Source: CAZNGF01 sp964572855 | GTDB lineage: Bacteria > Bipolaricaulota > Bipolaricaulia > RBG-16-55-9 > JAJCYT01 | Reading direction: 5' to 3' | NCBI GenBank assembly: GCA_964572855.1 | Contig: CAZNGF010000008.1 | Location: forward strand, 1-56,428 | DNA length: 56,428 nt | Shown: positions 8,078 to 16,488 of the stretch, in pieces | How positions within the stretch are numbered: position 1 is the stretch's first letter | Layout: each line of letters begins with the position of its first letter | Position numbers and translations under genes: made by a program | Notes under the pieces: model-generated | Told to the model about the DNA's origin: nothing | The model's database searches: none | The model's input: only the letters and a program-made list of their open reading frames with translations

Positions 8078-9023
8078 AGCGGATCCTCGGGTCCAGCCAG
8101 CCGTAGGCCAGGTCGGTCAGCAGGTTGACGACCACGACCGCCGCGCTCAGCAGCATGAGCGCGCCCATCACCACCGGGTAGTCGCGCGAGAGCAGCGACT
8201 CGGTCAGGAGCCGACCCAGCCCCGGCCAGGTGAACACGACCTCGGTGACCATCGCGCCCGAGAGCATGCGCGGCGCCTCCAGGCCCAGCACGGTCACAAA
8301 CGGGATGGCCACGTTGGGAAAGGCATGGCGCCACACGACGGCGGCGCTTCGCAGCCCCTTGGCGCGGGCCGTGCGGGCGTGGTCGGTGTGCAAGGCCTCC
8401 TCCAACCCGGCCTGCACGTAGCGGGCCCACTGCGCCACGTAGACCGAGCCCAGCACGAGCGCGGGCGCCAGCAGGTACCAGAGGCGATCAGGCAGCGAGA
8501 AACCCGCGCCGTAGCTGCCCATGCCGCCGGGCGGGATCCAGCGCAGGTAGACCGAGAAGAACAAAATCACCAGCGTCCCGCTCCAGAAGGTCGGCACGCT
8601 CATCCCAAGCACGCTCATCCCCTGCACGGCGCGCTTGAGCCAGCCCCTCCGCGTGAGCGCGCCCCAGGTTCCCAGCGGCACGCCCAGCAGCAGTCCGATT
8701 AGCAGCGCCCCGCCCGTGAGCCAGAGCGTGTTGGCGACGCGCCCGAGCACGACGTCGCGGGCCGGGCGCCGCTCGGAAAACGACTGCCCCCAGTTGCCGG
8801 AGAGGGCGTTGAACAGCCAGCGGCCATACTGCACGTGTAGCGGATCGTCCAGCCCCCAGAGTTCGCGGATGCGGCTGATCGCCTCGGGCGAGGCCGACGG
8901 GTCGGCGGCGTAGAGGTCGGCCGGCCCGCCCGCGGGCAGGTGGACGAGCGCGAACAGCACCAGGGAGATCAAAAGGAGGCGGGGGACGCTGCCCGCCGTC
9001 CTCTTGATCAGATACGCCAACAC
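8070..9023 (-). CDS. Peptide-type ABC transporter permease (DppB/OppB family)
   Basis: 317 residues. MLAYLIKRTAGSVPRLLLISLVLFALVHLPAGGPADLYA at the N terminus, RIRELWGLDDPLHVQYGRWLFNALSGNWGQSF (about 50-82) and the coupling loop DHARTARAKGLRSAAVVWRHAFPNVAIPFVTVLG (about 210-243) are all typical of DppB. It follows the binding-protein gene by 136 bp, which hold a GTAGGGG hairpin, and overlaps the DppC-type gene by 8 bases. Confidence 0.9.
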   Translation of the reverse strand: MLAYLIKRTAGSVPRLLLISLVLFALVHLPAGGPADLYAADPSASPEAISRIRELWGLDDPLHVQYGRWLFNALSGNWGQSFSERRPARDVVLGRVANTLWLTGGALLIGLLLGVPLGTWGALTRRGWLKRAVQGMSVLGMSVPTFWSGTLVILFFSVYLRWIPPGGMGSYGAGFSLPDRLWYLLAPALVLGSVYVAQWARYVQAGLEEALHTDHARTARAKGLRSAAVVWRHAFPNVAIPFVTVLGLEAPRMLSGAMVTEVVFTWPGLGRLLTESLLSRDYPVVMGALMLLSAAVVVVNLLTDLAYGWLDPRIRYE

Positions 9024-9083
9024 AGGAGGTTCAACGATCCTTTCGTTGTTCTTGCCGCTGCGTTTTCACGATTGATCGGGTCT

Positions 9084-9135
9084 GTAGGGGCACCCCCCCG
9101 TGGTTGCCGGGGGAGGCACAGGGGCCTCCCCCTAC
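9084..9135 (+). repeat. GTAGGGG/CCCCTAC palindromic element
   Basis: 52 bp bounded by GTAGGGG and CCCCTAC, with inner CCCCCCCGTGG/CCGGGGGAGG and AGGCACAGGGGCCT segments. It lies between the binding-protein and permease genes of one operon, where it could modulate the ratio of their mRNAs. Confidence 0.7.
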
Positions 9136-9159
9136 GTTCGTGGCAACGTCAGGGCAGCA

Positions 9160-10746
9160 CTACGGACTGTTCAACGTCCACGTCGCCGCGTTCCACAGGC
9201 TGCCCGACAGGCTGGGCGCGTAGCCTTCCAGCCGCCCGTGCGCGGCGTTTAGGATCACGCGCGGCGCCAGCGGCAGGATGGGCACGTCTTGGGCGACCAA
9301 TTCTTGGAAGCGCTGGATCAGTTCGCGCCGCTCGGCGCGCTCCACGGTGGCCGGCACCTGCGCCAGCAGGTCGAAGGCCTGTTCGTTGTCGTAACGCTGC
9401 CAGTTGGTCCCGACCCAGAGGTTGAAGATCGGCTCCTGTTTCTCGCCGAACCAGCCATAGGCCAGCTGGAAGTCGCCCTCGGCCATGGTGGGCGGGAAGG
9501 CGGCCCCGTCGATCTCGCGGATGCTCACGTCGATTCCGAGCTCGCGCCAGAAGCCCTGGGCGATCTGGACGACCTGGCGTCGCTCTGCCTGGCCGGCGAT
9601 GTTGAGGATCTCGACCCGGAGCTTCCGGCCGTCTTTCTCGCGAACCCCGTCCGAGCCGACGGTCCAGCCAGCCCCGTCCAGCAGTTCACGCGCCGTTTCA
9701 GGGTCGAACGGGTAGCTGCGCACGTCCGGGTTGTGCGCCCAGTGCGAGGGCGGCAGCACGGCGTCCAGGGGATCGACCAGGTCGGCCATCACGGTCTCGG
9801 TGATGGCGGCCCTGTCCAGGCCGTGCGCCAGCGCGCGCCGCACCGCCACGTCCGAGAGGGCGGGGTCGTCGGTGTTGATCCAGAACTGCCACCAGGCGTG
9901 GAACGGCGCGGTCACGACGCGGTAGTCGTTCAAGCCCTCGACGAAACGGAGGTCGGCCGTGGTCAAATCGAGCTGCAGGTCGGTCTCGCCGCGCTCGAGC
10001 GCGGCGCGCTGGCCGGCCGTGCCGGGGACGAAGCGCACCGTGACCTGGTCGATGGCGGGCTGGTCCGGCACGCGGTAGTCCGGGTTGGCGCGCAGCGAGA
10101 CGAACTCGCCCGCGGCCCAGCGTTCCACGACGAACGGGCCGGTGCCGATCGGCTGGCGGTTGAACGAGGCGTTGACGATGTCGGTCCCGGCCAAGGCGTG
10201 CTCGGGCAGGACGAAGCAGCTGTCGGTGGCGGCCGTGGCCAGAAAGCCCACGTTCGTCTCTGAAAAGTGGACCTCGACCGTAAGCGGGTCGGGCGTCTCG
10301 ATGCGCGCGATGTCCTCCCAGACCGCGCGGCTGGGCACGGGCAGGTCGGGGTCGGTGATGACCTGCCAGGTGAAGCGGACGTCGGCGGCCGTCAGGGGCT
10401 CGCCGTCGTGCCAGCGCACGCCGTCGCGCAGGCGGAAGGTGTAGACCCGGCCGTCGGGCGAGATGCCGCCGTTTGCGGTCGAGGGCACCTCGCGGGCCAA
10501 CTGCGGGGCGTACTCGCCCCGTTCGTCCAGCGTGAGCAGGCAGTCGAACGCGAGGCGCTGGAGCTCGTGCGTGAGCGTGAGCAGGTCGAAGTGCGGTAGC
10601 AGCGTGGCGGGCTCCTGCGGCGAGACGATCACGAGGCGCTCGGGCGGCTGCGCCCGCGCCGTCCAGAGCAGCGCGAGGCTGGCGACCACGGCCACGGTGA
10701 GGGCGAGGCGAAAGACGGACACGGTGCGGCGTTGCGTCGGTTTCAT
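9160..10746 (-). CDS. ABC transporter substrate-binding protein, family 5 (peptide/nickel type)
   Basis: 528 residues with a signal peptide (positive start MKPTQRRTVSVFR, then a hydrophobic core ending RAQ). Family-5 hallmarks: LTLDERGEYAPQLAREV, YTFRLRDGVRWHDGEPLTAADVRFTW (about 105-130), VSLRANPDYR, and DPALSDVAVRRALAHGLDR. The start at 10746 has GGGAG 5 bases before the ATG. It is the first gene of the importer operon and the protein acts in the periplasm. Ligand class (oligopeptide, dipeptide, sugar oligomer or nickel) cannot be told from motifs alone. Confidence 0.9.
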   Translation of the reverse strand: MKPTQRRTVSVFRLALTVAVVASLALLWTARAQPPERLVIVSPQEPATLLPHFDLLTLTHELQRLAFDCLLTLDERGEYAPQLAREVPSTANGGISPDGRVYTFRLRDGVRWHDGEPLTAADVRFTWQVITDPDLPVPSRAVWEDIARIETPDPLTVEVHFSETNVGFLATAATDSCFVLPEHALAGTDIVNASFNRQPIGTGPFVVERWAAGEFVSLRANPDYRVPDQPAIDQVTVRFVPGTAGQRAALERGETDLQLDLTTADLRFVEGLNDYRVVTAPFHAWWQFWINTDDPALSDVAVRRALAHGLDRAAITETVMADLVDPLDAVLPPSHWAHNPDVRSYPFDPETARELLDGAGWTVGSDGVREKDGRKLRVEILNIAGQAERRQVVQIAQGFWRELGIDVSIREIDGAAFPPTMAEGDFQLAYGWFGEKQEPIFNLWVGTNWQRYDNEQAFDLLAQVPATVERAERRELIQRFQELVAQDVPILPLAPRVILNAAHGRLEGYAPSLSGSLWNAATWTLNSP

Positions 10747-11444
10747 CGGGACTCCCTTCGGATGCGTGTTCGGCCATGCGCGCCTGCTCCAACGCGGGGC
10801 GTCGGCAGCGCGCAAGGCGTGCGTTTCCGGTCAACGGATAGGGACGCGGGTCGTGTGGCTCAACCCCGTCCCTAACTACAGACGCAGCGACAGGGAGCGA
10901 AAGGGAGCGTGCGATGGGAAATGGGACGAATCAGGCGCGCGTCGAGGGGATCGACGCGCCACGTCGTGGCGTGCGGGTTCCTGCGGTCAAGCTGGACAAA
11001 GGCGACCACCGGCCATGTCGGACCTCCTACCGTTGTGAAGTGAAAGCGGATTATAACGCTCCGCTTTGCGGGCCGCAACCCGCTCGGGCGAAATGCGCCT
11101 GCTGAATCAACGGCGCCAAAGAGGGCGCTCATGTTTTCGCGCCGGCCTTTGGGGTTCGATCAGGCGAGACGCCCCGCGTGGAAAGGGGAAGCCTGACCCC
11201 CCAAAGGGGGAGCGCCCCGGGGTGGGGCGCTCCCGTCAAGGAGGTGAGAGGAGGTCTTTGTCTAGAAGGAGGCTCCCCTGATTTACGCCCGGCCCGCGAA
11301 TAAGTTTCGCAACCGCCGGCCGGGCGCCCTACGCTTGGCGTCCGGCTCCATGATACCATGCCCTCTCGGGTGTCTGACCCCGCCGCTTGCAACGCGAGGC
11401 GCGGCCGCGCACGATGGAGCCCATCTCCCAGCGAGGTCGAACGC
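10747..11444. other. Long non-coding stretch with several hairpins
   Basis: About 700 bases between the divergent importer operon and the decarboxylase. No frame here has convincing codon use. Structures seen: TAGGGACG...CGTCCCTA ends at 10839-10874, a CGCCACG-T-CGTGGCG palindrome near 10960, and a perfect 11-bp hairpin at 11208-11234. It must also contain the promoters of both flanking units, but no strong boxes stand out. Confidence 0.6.
11208..11234. repeat. Perfect 11-bp hairpin
   Basis: GGGAGCGCCCC (11208-11218), loop GGGGT, GGGGCGCTCCC (11224-11234). No T-run follows on either side, so it is not a classical terminator. Confidence 0.7.
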
Positions 11445-12884
11445 GTGCACGAACCCGATCGCCGATTGGAACTGTCTTCGGAACAATTCGCCAGCTGGAT
11501 CGACGGCGCCGTGCGGCGCATCCTGGCCCACCTCGAGACGCTGCCCCAGCAGCCGTCCGCCGACCTGGAGGGCGTTGAGGCGCTCGCGCGCGCGGCGGTC
11601 GAACCGCTCCCCGAGGTCGAAACGCCCATCGATGACCTGTTCGACTGGCTGTTCGCGGAAGCGATTCCCAAGAGCTTCAACACCGCCGGCCCCGGCTACC
11701 TGGGCTACATCCCCGGTGGCGGGCTTGTACACGCCGCGCTGGCCGACCTCATCGCCGATGCGACCAACCGCTTCGTGGGCGTCTGGGCCGCCGCGCCGCT
11801 GCTGGCTCAGCTCGAGGCCAACGTCGTGCGCTGGTTCTGCCAGATCGTGGGCTACCCGCCCCAAGCGCGCGGCGTCCTGACCACGGGGGGGTCGCTGGCG
11901 AATTTCTCGGCGCTCGTGACCGCCCGGCGCGAGCGGCTCCCCGAGAACTTCCTGGACGGTACGATCTACGCCTCCGAGCAGACGCATCACTCCGCGCGCA
12001 AGGCCGCGGCGCTGGCCGGCTTCCCGCCGGGAAACGTGCGCGCCGTGGCCACCGACGCACGCTTCCGCCTGCGCTTGGACGCGTTGGAAAGCGCGATCGA
12101 GCGCGACCGTCGCGCGGGCCGGACGCCGTTTCTGCTGGTCGGCAACGCCGGCACGACCAACACGGGCGCCGTGGACGACCTGGACGCGCTGGCCGACTTG
12201 GCCGGGCACAAGGGGCTCTGGCTCCACGTCGACGGGGCCTACGGCGGCTTCTTCGCGCTCACCGAGCGCGGGCGGGCGCGGCTGAAGGGGATCGGGCGGG
12301 CGGACTCGGTCACGCTCGACCCGCACAAGGGGCTGTTTTTGCCCTACGGCATGGGCTCGCTGCTCGTGCGCGACGGCGAGGCGCTGCGCCGGGCGCACAC
12401 CGTGCGCGCCGACTACATGCCCGAGATGCAGAGTGACCCCGACTTCTGGGACTTCTCCGAGCTCTCCCCGGAGCTCTCGCGCGACTTTCGGGGCCTGCGC
12501 GCCTGGCTCCCGCTCAAGGTCCACGGCGCCGAGCCGTTCCGGCGCAATCTGGACGAGAAGCTCGACCTGGCCCGCTGGGTCGCCGAGGCGCTGCGCGCGA
12601 TCGAGACAATCGAACTCGTGGCCGAGCCCCAGTTGTCGATCTTGGCCTTCCGACTCCGCCCCGCGGGTCTGAGCGACGACGAGCTCAACGCGCTCAACCG
12701 CGCGTTCCTGGAGCGGATCAACGCCCGCAAACGCGTCTTCCTCACGGGCACGACGCTGCAGGGGCGCTTTGCGCTGCGGATCTGCGTGCTCTCGTTTCGC
12801 ACCCACCTGGAACACCTCGAGATGGCGCTGGAAGACGTGCGCGCCGCCGCACGCGAGGTTCTGGCACAGGCGTCAGCCCCATAA
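11445..12884 (+). CDS. PLP-dependent group II (aromatic-type) amino-acid decarboxylase family protein
   Basis: 479 residues, the usual length of this family. Pyridoxal-phosphate site: TTGGSLANFSAL (phosphate loop, about 146-157), THHS (ring-stacking His near 181), HVDGAYGG (Asp 263) and DPHKG with the Schiff-base Lys 295. AGPGYLGYIPGGG near 81 matches the family's substrate-side loop. The GTG at 11445 is preferred because GAGGT lies 7 bases upstream and family members begin at this point. An ATG at 11358 would add 29 Arg/Pro-rich residues. Known members decarboxylate aromatic amino acids, Glu or diaminobutyrate, and some are aldehyde synthases; substrate here is not assigned. Ten bases separate it from the next small gene. 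Confidence 0.85.
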   Translation: MHEPDRRLELSSEQFASWIDGAVRRILAHLETLPQQPSADLEGVEALARAAVEPLPEVETPIDDLFDWLFAEAIPKSFNTAGPGYLGYIPGGGLVHAALADLIADATNRFVGVWAAAPLLAQLEANVVRWFCQIVGYPPQARGVLTTGGSLANFSALVTARRERLPENFLDGTIYASEQTHHSARKAAALAGFPPGNVRAVATDARFRLRLDALESAIERDRRAGRTPFLLVGNAGTTNTGAVDDLDALADLAGHKGLWLHVDGAYGGFFALTERGRARLKGIGRADSVTLDPHKGLFLPYGMGSLLVRDGEALRRAHTVRADYMPEMQSDPDFWDFSELSPELSRDFRGLRAWLPLKVHGAEPFRRNLDEKLDLARWVAEALRAIETIELVAEPQLSILAFRLRPAGLSDDELNALNRAFLERINARKRVFLTGTTLQGRFALRICVLSFRTHLEHLEMALEDVRAAAREVLAQASAP

Positions 12885-12893
12885 GGAGGCTCT

Positions 12894-13106
12894 ATGAAAA
12901 GCGCCAATGTCTACCTGAGCGAGGCGCCGCTGGAAGGGGAGCGCCCGATCTTCGCCGGCGACCTGGGCCAGATCGGCGCGGACCTGGAGGCCTGCCGGGA
13001 GCTGGGTGCCGAAAAGGTGTTTCTGGACCTGAGCTTCTCGCAGGAGGCCAGCTTGCTGGAGCGCTTCTTACAGCGTATCGAGCAGCTGCGCGCGCTCGCC
13101 CCTTAG
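12894..13106 (+). CDS. Short ORF, possibly the C-terminal piece of a luciferase-like (LLM) oxidoreductase
   Basis: 70 residues from an ATG with AAGGAGG 5 bases upstream, directly after the decarboxylase. The segment IGADLEACRELGAEKVFLDLSFS...LERFLQRIEQLRAL resembles the last strand and helix of LLM-family flavin/F420 oxidoreductases. A complete enzyme is over 250 residues, so this is either a remnant with a fresh start or an unrelated small protein. The good ribosome site argues that it is translated. Confidence 0.55.
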   Translation: MKSANVYLSEAPLEGERPIFAGDLGQIGADLEACRELGAEKVFLDLSFSQEASLLERFLQRIEQLRALAP

Positions 13107-13130
13107 GCTCGCATCCCCCTCGCCAGCGAT

Positions 13131-13136
13131 TACAAT
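13131..13136 (+). promoter_or_regulatory. Possible -10 box for heme A synthase
   Basis: TACAAT in the context GCGATTACAATGCG, 43 bases before the TTG start. No good -35 box is visible. Confidence 0.4.
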
Positions 13137-13179
13137 GCGTCCGAGGGGACGGTTCCGCTCGCCGCCGAAAGGGGTTTTG

Positions 13180-14133
13180 TTGACGCGTTTTGCCAAGTAC
13201 GCCTGGTTCACGCTCTTTTTCAACGTGCTGGTCATCCTCTGGGGCGCGCTCGTGCGCGCCACGGGCTCCGGGGCCGGTTGCGGGCGCCACTGGCCCGACT
13301 GCCAGGGCGCGTGGGTCCCACTGAGCCCGACGCTCGAGACGCTGATCGAGTTCACGCACCGTGCCACCAGCGGCCTGGCGCTCGTGCTCGTGTTGGTTCT
13401 GGTCGTCTGGGCCGTGCGCGCCTTCCCGCGCGGGGCGCCGGTGCGCGCCGGGGCCTGGGCCAGCTTGGCCTTCATCGTCGTCGAGGCGTTGGTGGGCGCG
13501 GGGCTCGTGCTGTTCGAGCTGGTGGCCGAGAACAGCTCGGCGGCGCGCGCGGTCGTGATCGCGCTGCATCTGGCCAACACGCTCCTGTTGCTGGGCGCGC
13601 TCGCGCTCACGGCGTGGTGGGCGGGCGGCGGCGCGGCGCTCCGGCCTCGCGAGCACGGCAAGCTGAGCGGCGCGTGGGGCCTGGGCGCCTCGCTGCTGCT
13701 GGGCTTGGGCGCCACGGGTGCGGTCACGGCGCTGGGGGACACGCTCTTCCCGGCCGGCTCGCTGGCCGAGGGGCTGCGCCAGGACGTGTCCCCGACCGCC
13801 CACTTCCTGGTGACTTTGCGCGTCTGGCACCCGTTGCTGGCCGTGGCCAGCGGCGCGTTCCTGCTGCCCGCCGCCCGCTGGATGGGCCAGACACAGCCGT
13901 CGGCCCGGCGCCCCGCCCGCTGGGTCATGGGACTGTTCGCGCTCCAGCTCGGGCTCGGCGCGCTCAACCTCGCGCTGCTCGCCCCGCTCCCACTCCAGCT
14001 CGTCCACCTGCTGGTGGCCGACGGCCTCTGGATCGCCTACGTGCTCCTGGGCGCCGCCGCGCTCGCCGCGCGGCCCGCCGCCCGTGCCCCCCGTTCGACC
14101 CCGACCGCCTCGCTGAGCGGCGCGGGCCGCTAG
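13180..14133 (+). CDS. ctaA: Heme A synthase, CtaA/COX15 family
   Basis: 317 residues. Converts heme O to heme A for aa3-type oxidases; integral membrane enzyme with two four-helix bundles. Seen: TGSGAGCGRHWPDCQG with the paired Cys (about 29-44), EFTHRATSGL with a heme-ligand His (about 62-71), ALHLANTLL, LRVWHPLLAV and LVHLLVADGLW supplying the other His residues, and about eight hydrophobic helices. The TTG at 13180 gives the family's usual start (M)TRFAKYAWFTLFFN and has AAAGGGG 5 bases upstream. An upstream ATG at 13135 would add a basic tail and overlap the promoter box. Eleven bases separate it from the DUF445 gene. No oxidase gene is in the window. Confidence 0.88.
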   Translation: MTRFAKYAWFTLFFNVLVILWGALVRATGSGAGCGRHWPDCQGAWVPLSPTLETLIEFTHRATSGLALVLVLVLVVWAVRAFPRGAPVRAGAWASLAFIVVEALVGAGLVLFELVAENSSAARAVVIALHLANTLLLLGALALTAWWAGGGAALRPREHGKLSGAWGLGASLLLGLGATGAVTALGDTLFPAGSLAEGLRQDVSPTAHFLVTLRVWHPLLAVASGAFLLPAARWMGQTQPSARRPARWVMGLFALQLGLGALNLALLAPLPLQLVHLLVADGLWIAYVLLGAAALAARPAARAPRSTPTASLSGAGR

Positions 14134-14144
14134 CGAGGGAAAGC

Positions 14145-15743
14145 GTGGATCTCTGGCTGCTGGCTGTGCCGTTGGTGAGCGCGGGGATCGGCTACGTGAC
14201 CAATTGGGTAGCCATCCGCATGCTGTTCCGCCCGCACGAGGAAAAGCGCGTGTTCAACGTGCGCGTCCCGTTCACGCCGGGGCTCATCCCCCGCCGCCGC
14301 GACGACCTGGCGCGCAGCATCGGCCGCTCGGTGCGCCGTTACCTGCTGACCCAGGAGGCCGTGAGCGCCCGCCTGCACGCCCCACCCGTGCGCGCCCAGA
14401 TCGACGCCCTCATCGAGGACACAAGCGAGCGCTGGCTCCGGCGCGAGTTGCCCAGCGTCAACGCGCTCGTGCCCGCGGGGCTGAGGCGCGAGTGGGAGGG
14501 CTGGGTCGAGGGGTTCAAGGCCCGGCTGGACGGCTGGATTGAGGGATTACTGGCCCACCCACACGTGGACCGGCTCATCCGGGAGCAGACCGAGGAACGC
14601 CTGAGCGCCTGGCTCGACGAGCCGCTCGAGGACCTCCTGCCCGCGGACTTGGCCGACGAGCTCCCCGAACGCCTGGGCAGCCTGCTGGGCCGGCTGATCG
14701 AGAGCGAGGACCTGGAAAGCCGCATCGACAGCTTCCTGGAGCGCTACCTGGACCGGATGATCGAAGAGGATCGCGCGCTGGGCGAGCTCATCCCCGAGCG
14801 CCTGCGCGAGGTCGCCTACGACAAGCTCGAGGACGCCGTCCCGCTGATTTTGGACCGCTTCGTCAAGATTCTGGAAGACGACGAGGTGCGCAAGCGCATC
14901 AAGATCCAGCTGTTCGAACTGGTCGACGAGTTACTCAACAAGACCTTCAAGGAGGACTCGGTCTGGGACCAGTTCAAGCTGGGCCTGATGGAGAGCTTCG
15001 TGATCACGCCCGAGCAGATCAAGCAAAGAATCGAGGACGGCATCGAGCAAGCCGGCCCGCGCATCGCCGAGCTCGTGCGCCGCGACGACGTGCGCCAGAA
15101 GGTTTATCGCGCGCTGGTGGACTCGCTGGAAAACTTTCTCAATCGGCCCATCTCGGAGTTCCGGGTCGAGCCCGAAACGTTGAACGACTTCCGCGCCCGG
15201 CTGAGCGGCTGGGTGGCCTCGCTGCTGCACAGCGAGGCGCTGCACGAGCACCTGGTGCGACTCGTGCGCGACCAGCTCGACAAGTACCGGGGGCGGTCGC
15301 TGCGCCAACTGCTGCCGAACTTTTCCGACGAAACCGTCGCCCGCAGCGCCGAGCGCGCCAGCGAACGCCTGCTGGCCTGGCTGCGCGGCCCGACCGTACG
15401 CGCCCGGGTGGTCTCGTTCGTCTCGGCCCAGGTCGACCGCTGGCTGGAGCGCCCGCTGGGGCGGCTCGACCGTTTCCTCCCCGACGAAGGGGTCCGCCGC
15501 GCGCAGACGCTGGCCGGCGATCAGCTCGTCGCGCTGCTGAGCCGCGAGACCCCGCGCATCCTGGAGAGCCTCAACGTCGAGGAGCTCGTGCGGGACCAGG
15601 TGAGCGAGTTTTCGCTGCAGGAAGTCGAACGGCTGGTCGTCGGGATCACGGGCAACCAGCTGCGCGCCATCACGTGGTTCGGCGCCGTGCTGGGCTTTCT
15701 GATCGGGCTGTTCCAGGTGGGGTTGCTGCTGTTGGGTCGCTGA
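14145..15743 (+). CDS. DUF445 family membrane protein
   Basis: 532 residues. N-terminal membrane helix (VDLWLLAVPLVSAGIGYVTNWVAIRMLF), then the family signature RPHEEKRVFNVRVPFTPGLIPRRRDDLARSIGRSV (about 27-62). A long, highly charged helical middle of repeated about 100-residue units follows, and a C-terminal helix (ITWFGAVLGFLIGLFQVGLLLLG). The GTG at 14145 has GAGGGA 4 bases upstream, 11 bases after ctaA. Known: DUF445/YheB-type proteins are envelope proteins of poorly known role. The same frame is open far upstream through ctaA, but that extension is an antiphase shadow. Confidence 0.85.
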   Translation: MDLWLLAVPLVSAGIGYVTNWVAIRMLFRPHEEKRVFNVRVPFTPGLIPRRRDDLARSIGRSVRRYLLTQEAVSARLHAPPVRAQIDALIEDTSERWLRRELPSVNALVPAGLRREWEGWVEGFKARLDGWIEGLLAHPHVDRLIREQTEERLSAWLDEPLEDLLPADLADELPERLGSLLGRLIESEDLESRIDSFLERYLDRMIEEDRALGELIPERLREVAYDKLEDAVPLILDRFVKILEDDEVRKRIKIQLFELVDELLNKTFKEDSVWDQFKLGLMESFVITPEQIKQRIEDGIEQAGPRIAELVRRDDVRQKVYRALVDSLENFLNRPISEFRVEPETLNDFRARLSGWVASLLHSEALHEHLVRLVRDQLDKYRGRSLRQLLPNFSDETVARSAERASERLLAWLRGPTVRARVVSFVSAQVDRWLERPLGRLDRFLPDEGVRRAQTLAGDQLVALLSRETPRILESLNVEELVRDQVSEFSLQEVERLVVGITGNQLRAITWFGAVLGFLIGLFQVGLLLLGR

Positions 15744-15751
15744 CGGGGTGG

Positions 15752-15823
15752 AGCGGGCGACGGGATTCGAACCCGCGACACCTGGCTTGGGAAGCCAGTA
15801 CTCTACCGCTGAGCTACGCCCGC
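15752..15823 (-). tRNA. tRNA-Gly (anticodon CCC)
   Basis: 72 nt cloverleaf on the minus strand: acceptor GCGGGCG/CGCCCGC, D arm GCTC/GAGT, anticodon stem CTGGC/GCCAG with loop TTCCCAA, T arm GCGGG-TTCGAAT-CCCGT, discriminator T. CCA is not encoded. It lies 8 bases past the DUF445 stop, on the opposite strand. Confidence 0.95.
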
Positions 15824-15834
15824 ACGGTTGACCG

Positions 15835-15863
15835 ATTATAGCGCAAGTCGCGCGTCAACTCAA
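15835..15863 (-). promoter_or_regulatory. Promoter of tRNA-Gly
   Basis: Minus-strand -35 TTGAGT (15858-15863), 17-base spacer, consensus -10 TATAAT (15835-15840), 11 bases before the tRNA. The -35 box overlaps the 3' end of the upstream gene. Confidence 0.85.
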
Positions 15864-16253
15864 CATCACGGCCAGCAGGCTCAGCAGGAAGCCGCCCACC
15901 TGGAGCGTCCAGCGCAGCGTCTCGGTGAGCTCGTCCTCCTGGGAGGAGACGGGAATCGGGGTCGTGGGGATGGCCTCGACCTCCTGGGTGAGCGTTTCGA
16001 TCCGCTGGTCTTGCTGGTCGAGCGAGGCGTTCAGCGACGTCACGCGGGACTCGAGCTGTTCGATTCGGCCGGTGAGTTCGTCGTTGGCCTGCTGGAGGCG
16101 CTGGATCTGGTCCACGCGGCCCTGCAGCTCGTCGCGCACCTGGACCACGGTGCGCTCGGCCTGGCGCACCCGGTCGTGGAACACGAGTGTAGCAAATACC
16201 GCGCCGACCACGAGCACGATCGCCAGCAGCGGCCACATGGATGGGCGCTTCAC
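15855..16253 (-). CDS. Small membrane protein: helix, coiled coil, helix
   Basis: 132 residues. N-terminal membrane helix (WPLLAIVLVVGAVFATLVF), a long coiled coil (residues about 30-92, heptads such as RVDQIQRLQQANDELTGRIEQLESRV), a Pro/Thr linker, and a C-terminal membrane helix (LQVGGFLLSLLAVML). GTG start at 16253 with GGGGGAG 6 bases upstream. It follows the 33-residue membrane protein by 27 bases and probably shares its transcript with signal peptidase. No family recognised. The layout suggests a spacer or oligomerising membrane protein. Confidence 0.75.
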   Translation of the reverse strand: MKRPSMWPLLAIVLVVGAVFATLVFHDRVRQAERTVVQVRDELQGRVDQIQRLQQANDELTGRIEQLESRVTSLNASLDQQDQRIETLTQEVEAIPTTPIPVSSQEDELTETLRWTLQVGGFLLSLLAVMLS

Positions 16254-16280
16254 GCGGTTCTCCCCCCTCGATTCACCCCG

Positions 16281-16382
16281 CTACGGCAGGGCGTGGCTCC
16301 ACAGCAAGAGCGCGACCAGCGCCGCCAGCGGGAAGGCCAGCGCCGTGTAGAGCAACGCCCTGCTGGCTGTGCGGCTGAGCAT
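16281..16382 (-). CDS. 33-residue single-helix membrane protein
   Basis: ATG at 16382 preceded by AAAGGAG at 5 bases and ended by TAG. The product is a short basic N terminus (MLSRTASR), one membrane helix (ALLYTALAFPLAALVALLLW) and a tail SHALP. It sits between signal peptidase I and the coiled-coil membrane protein, all on the same strand. No homologue recognised. The call rests on the ribosome site, operon position and perfect helix. Confidence 0.65.
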   Translation of the reverse strand: MLSRTASRALLYTALAFPLAALVALLLWSHALP

Positions 16383-16488
16383 GATCGCTCCTTTCGGCTC
16401 AATGGTATGCGCATCACACTCAGCCCCGGGGGACGCGGGTCGACTCCCCGCTCGCCTTTGCCGACCCTTGCAGCGGGCACGTGTCCGC

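Noticed and set aside
13278..14144. Long upstream extension of the DUF445 frame
   Set aside because: It is an antiphase Arg/Ala-rich shadow of ctaA; the GTG at 14145 has a ribosome site and begins the known domain.
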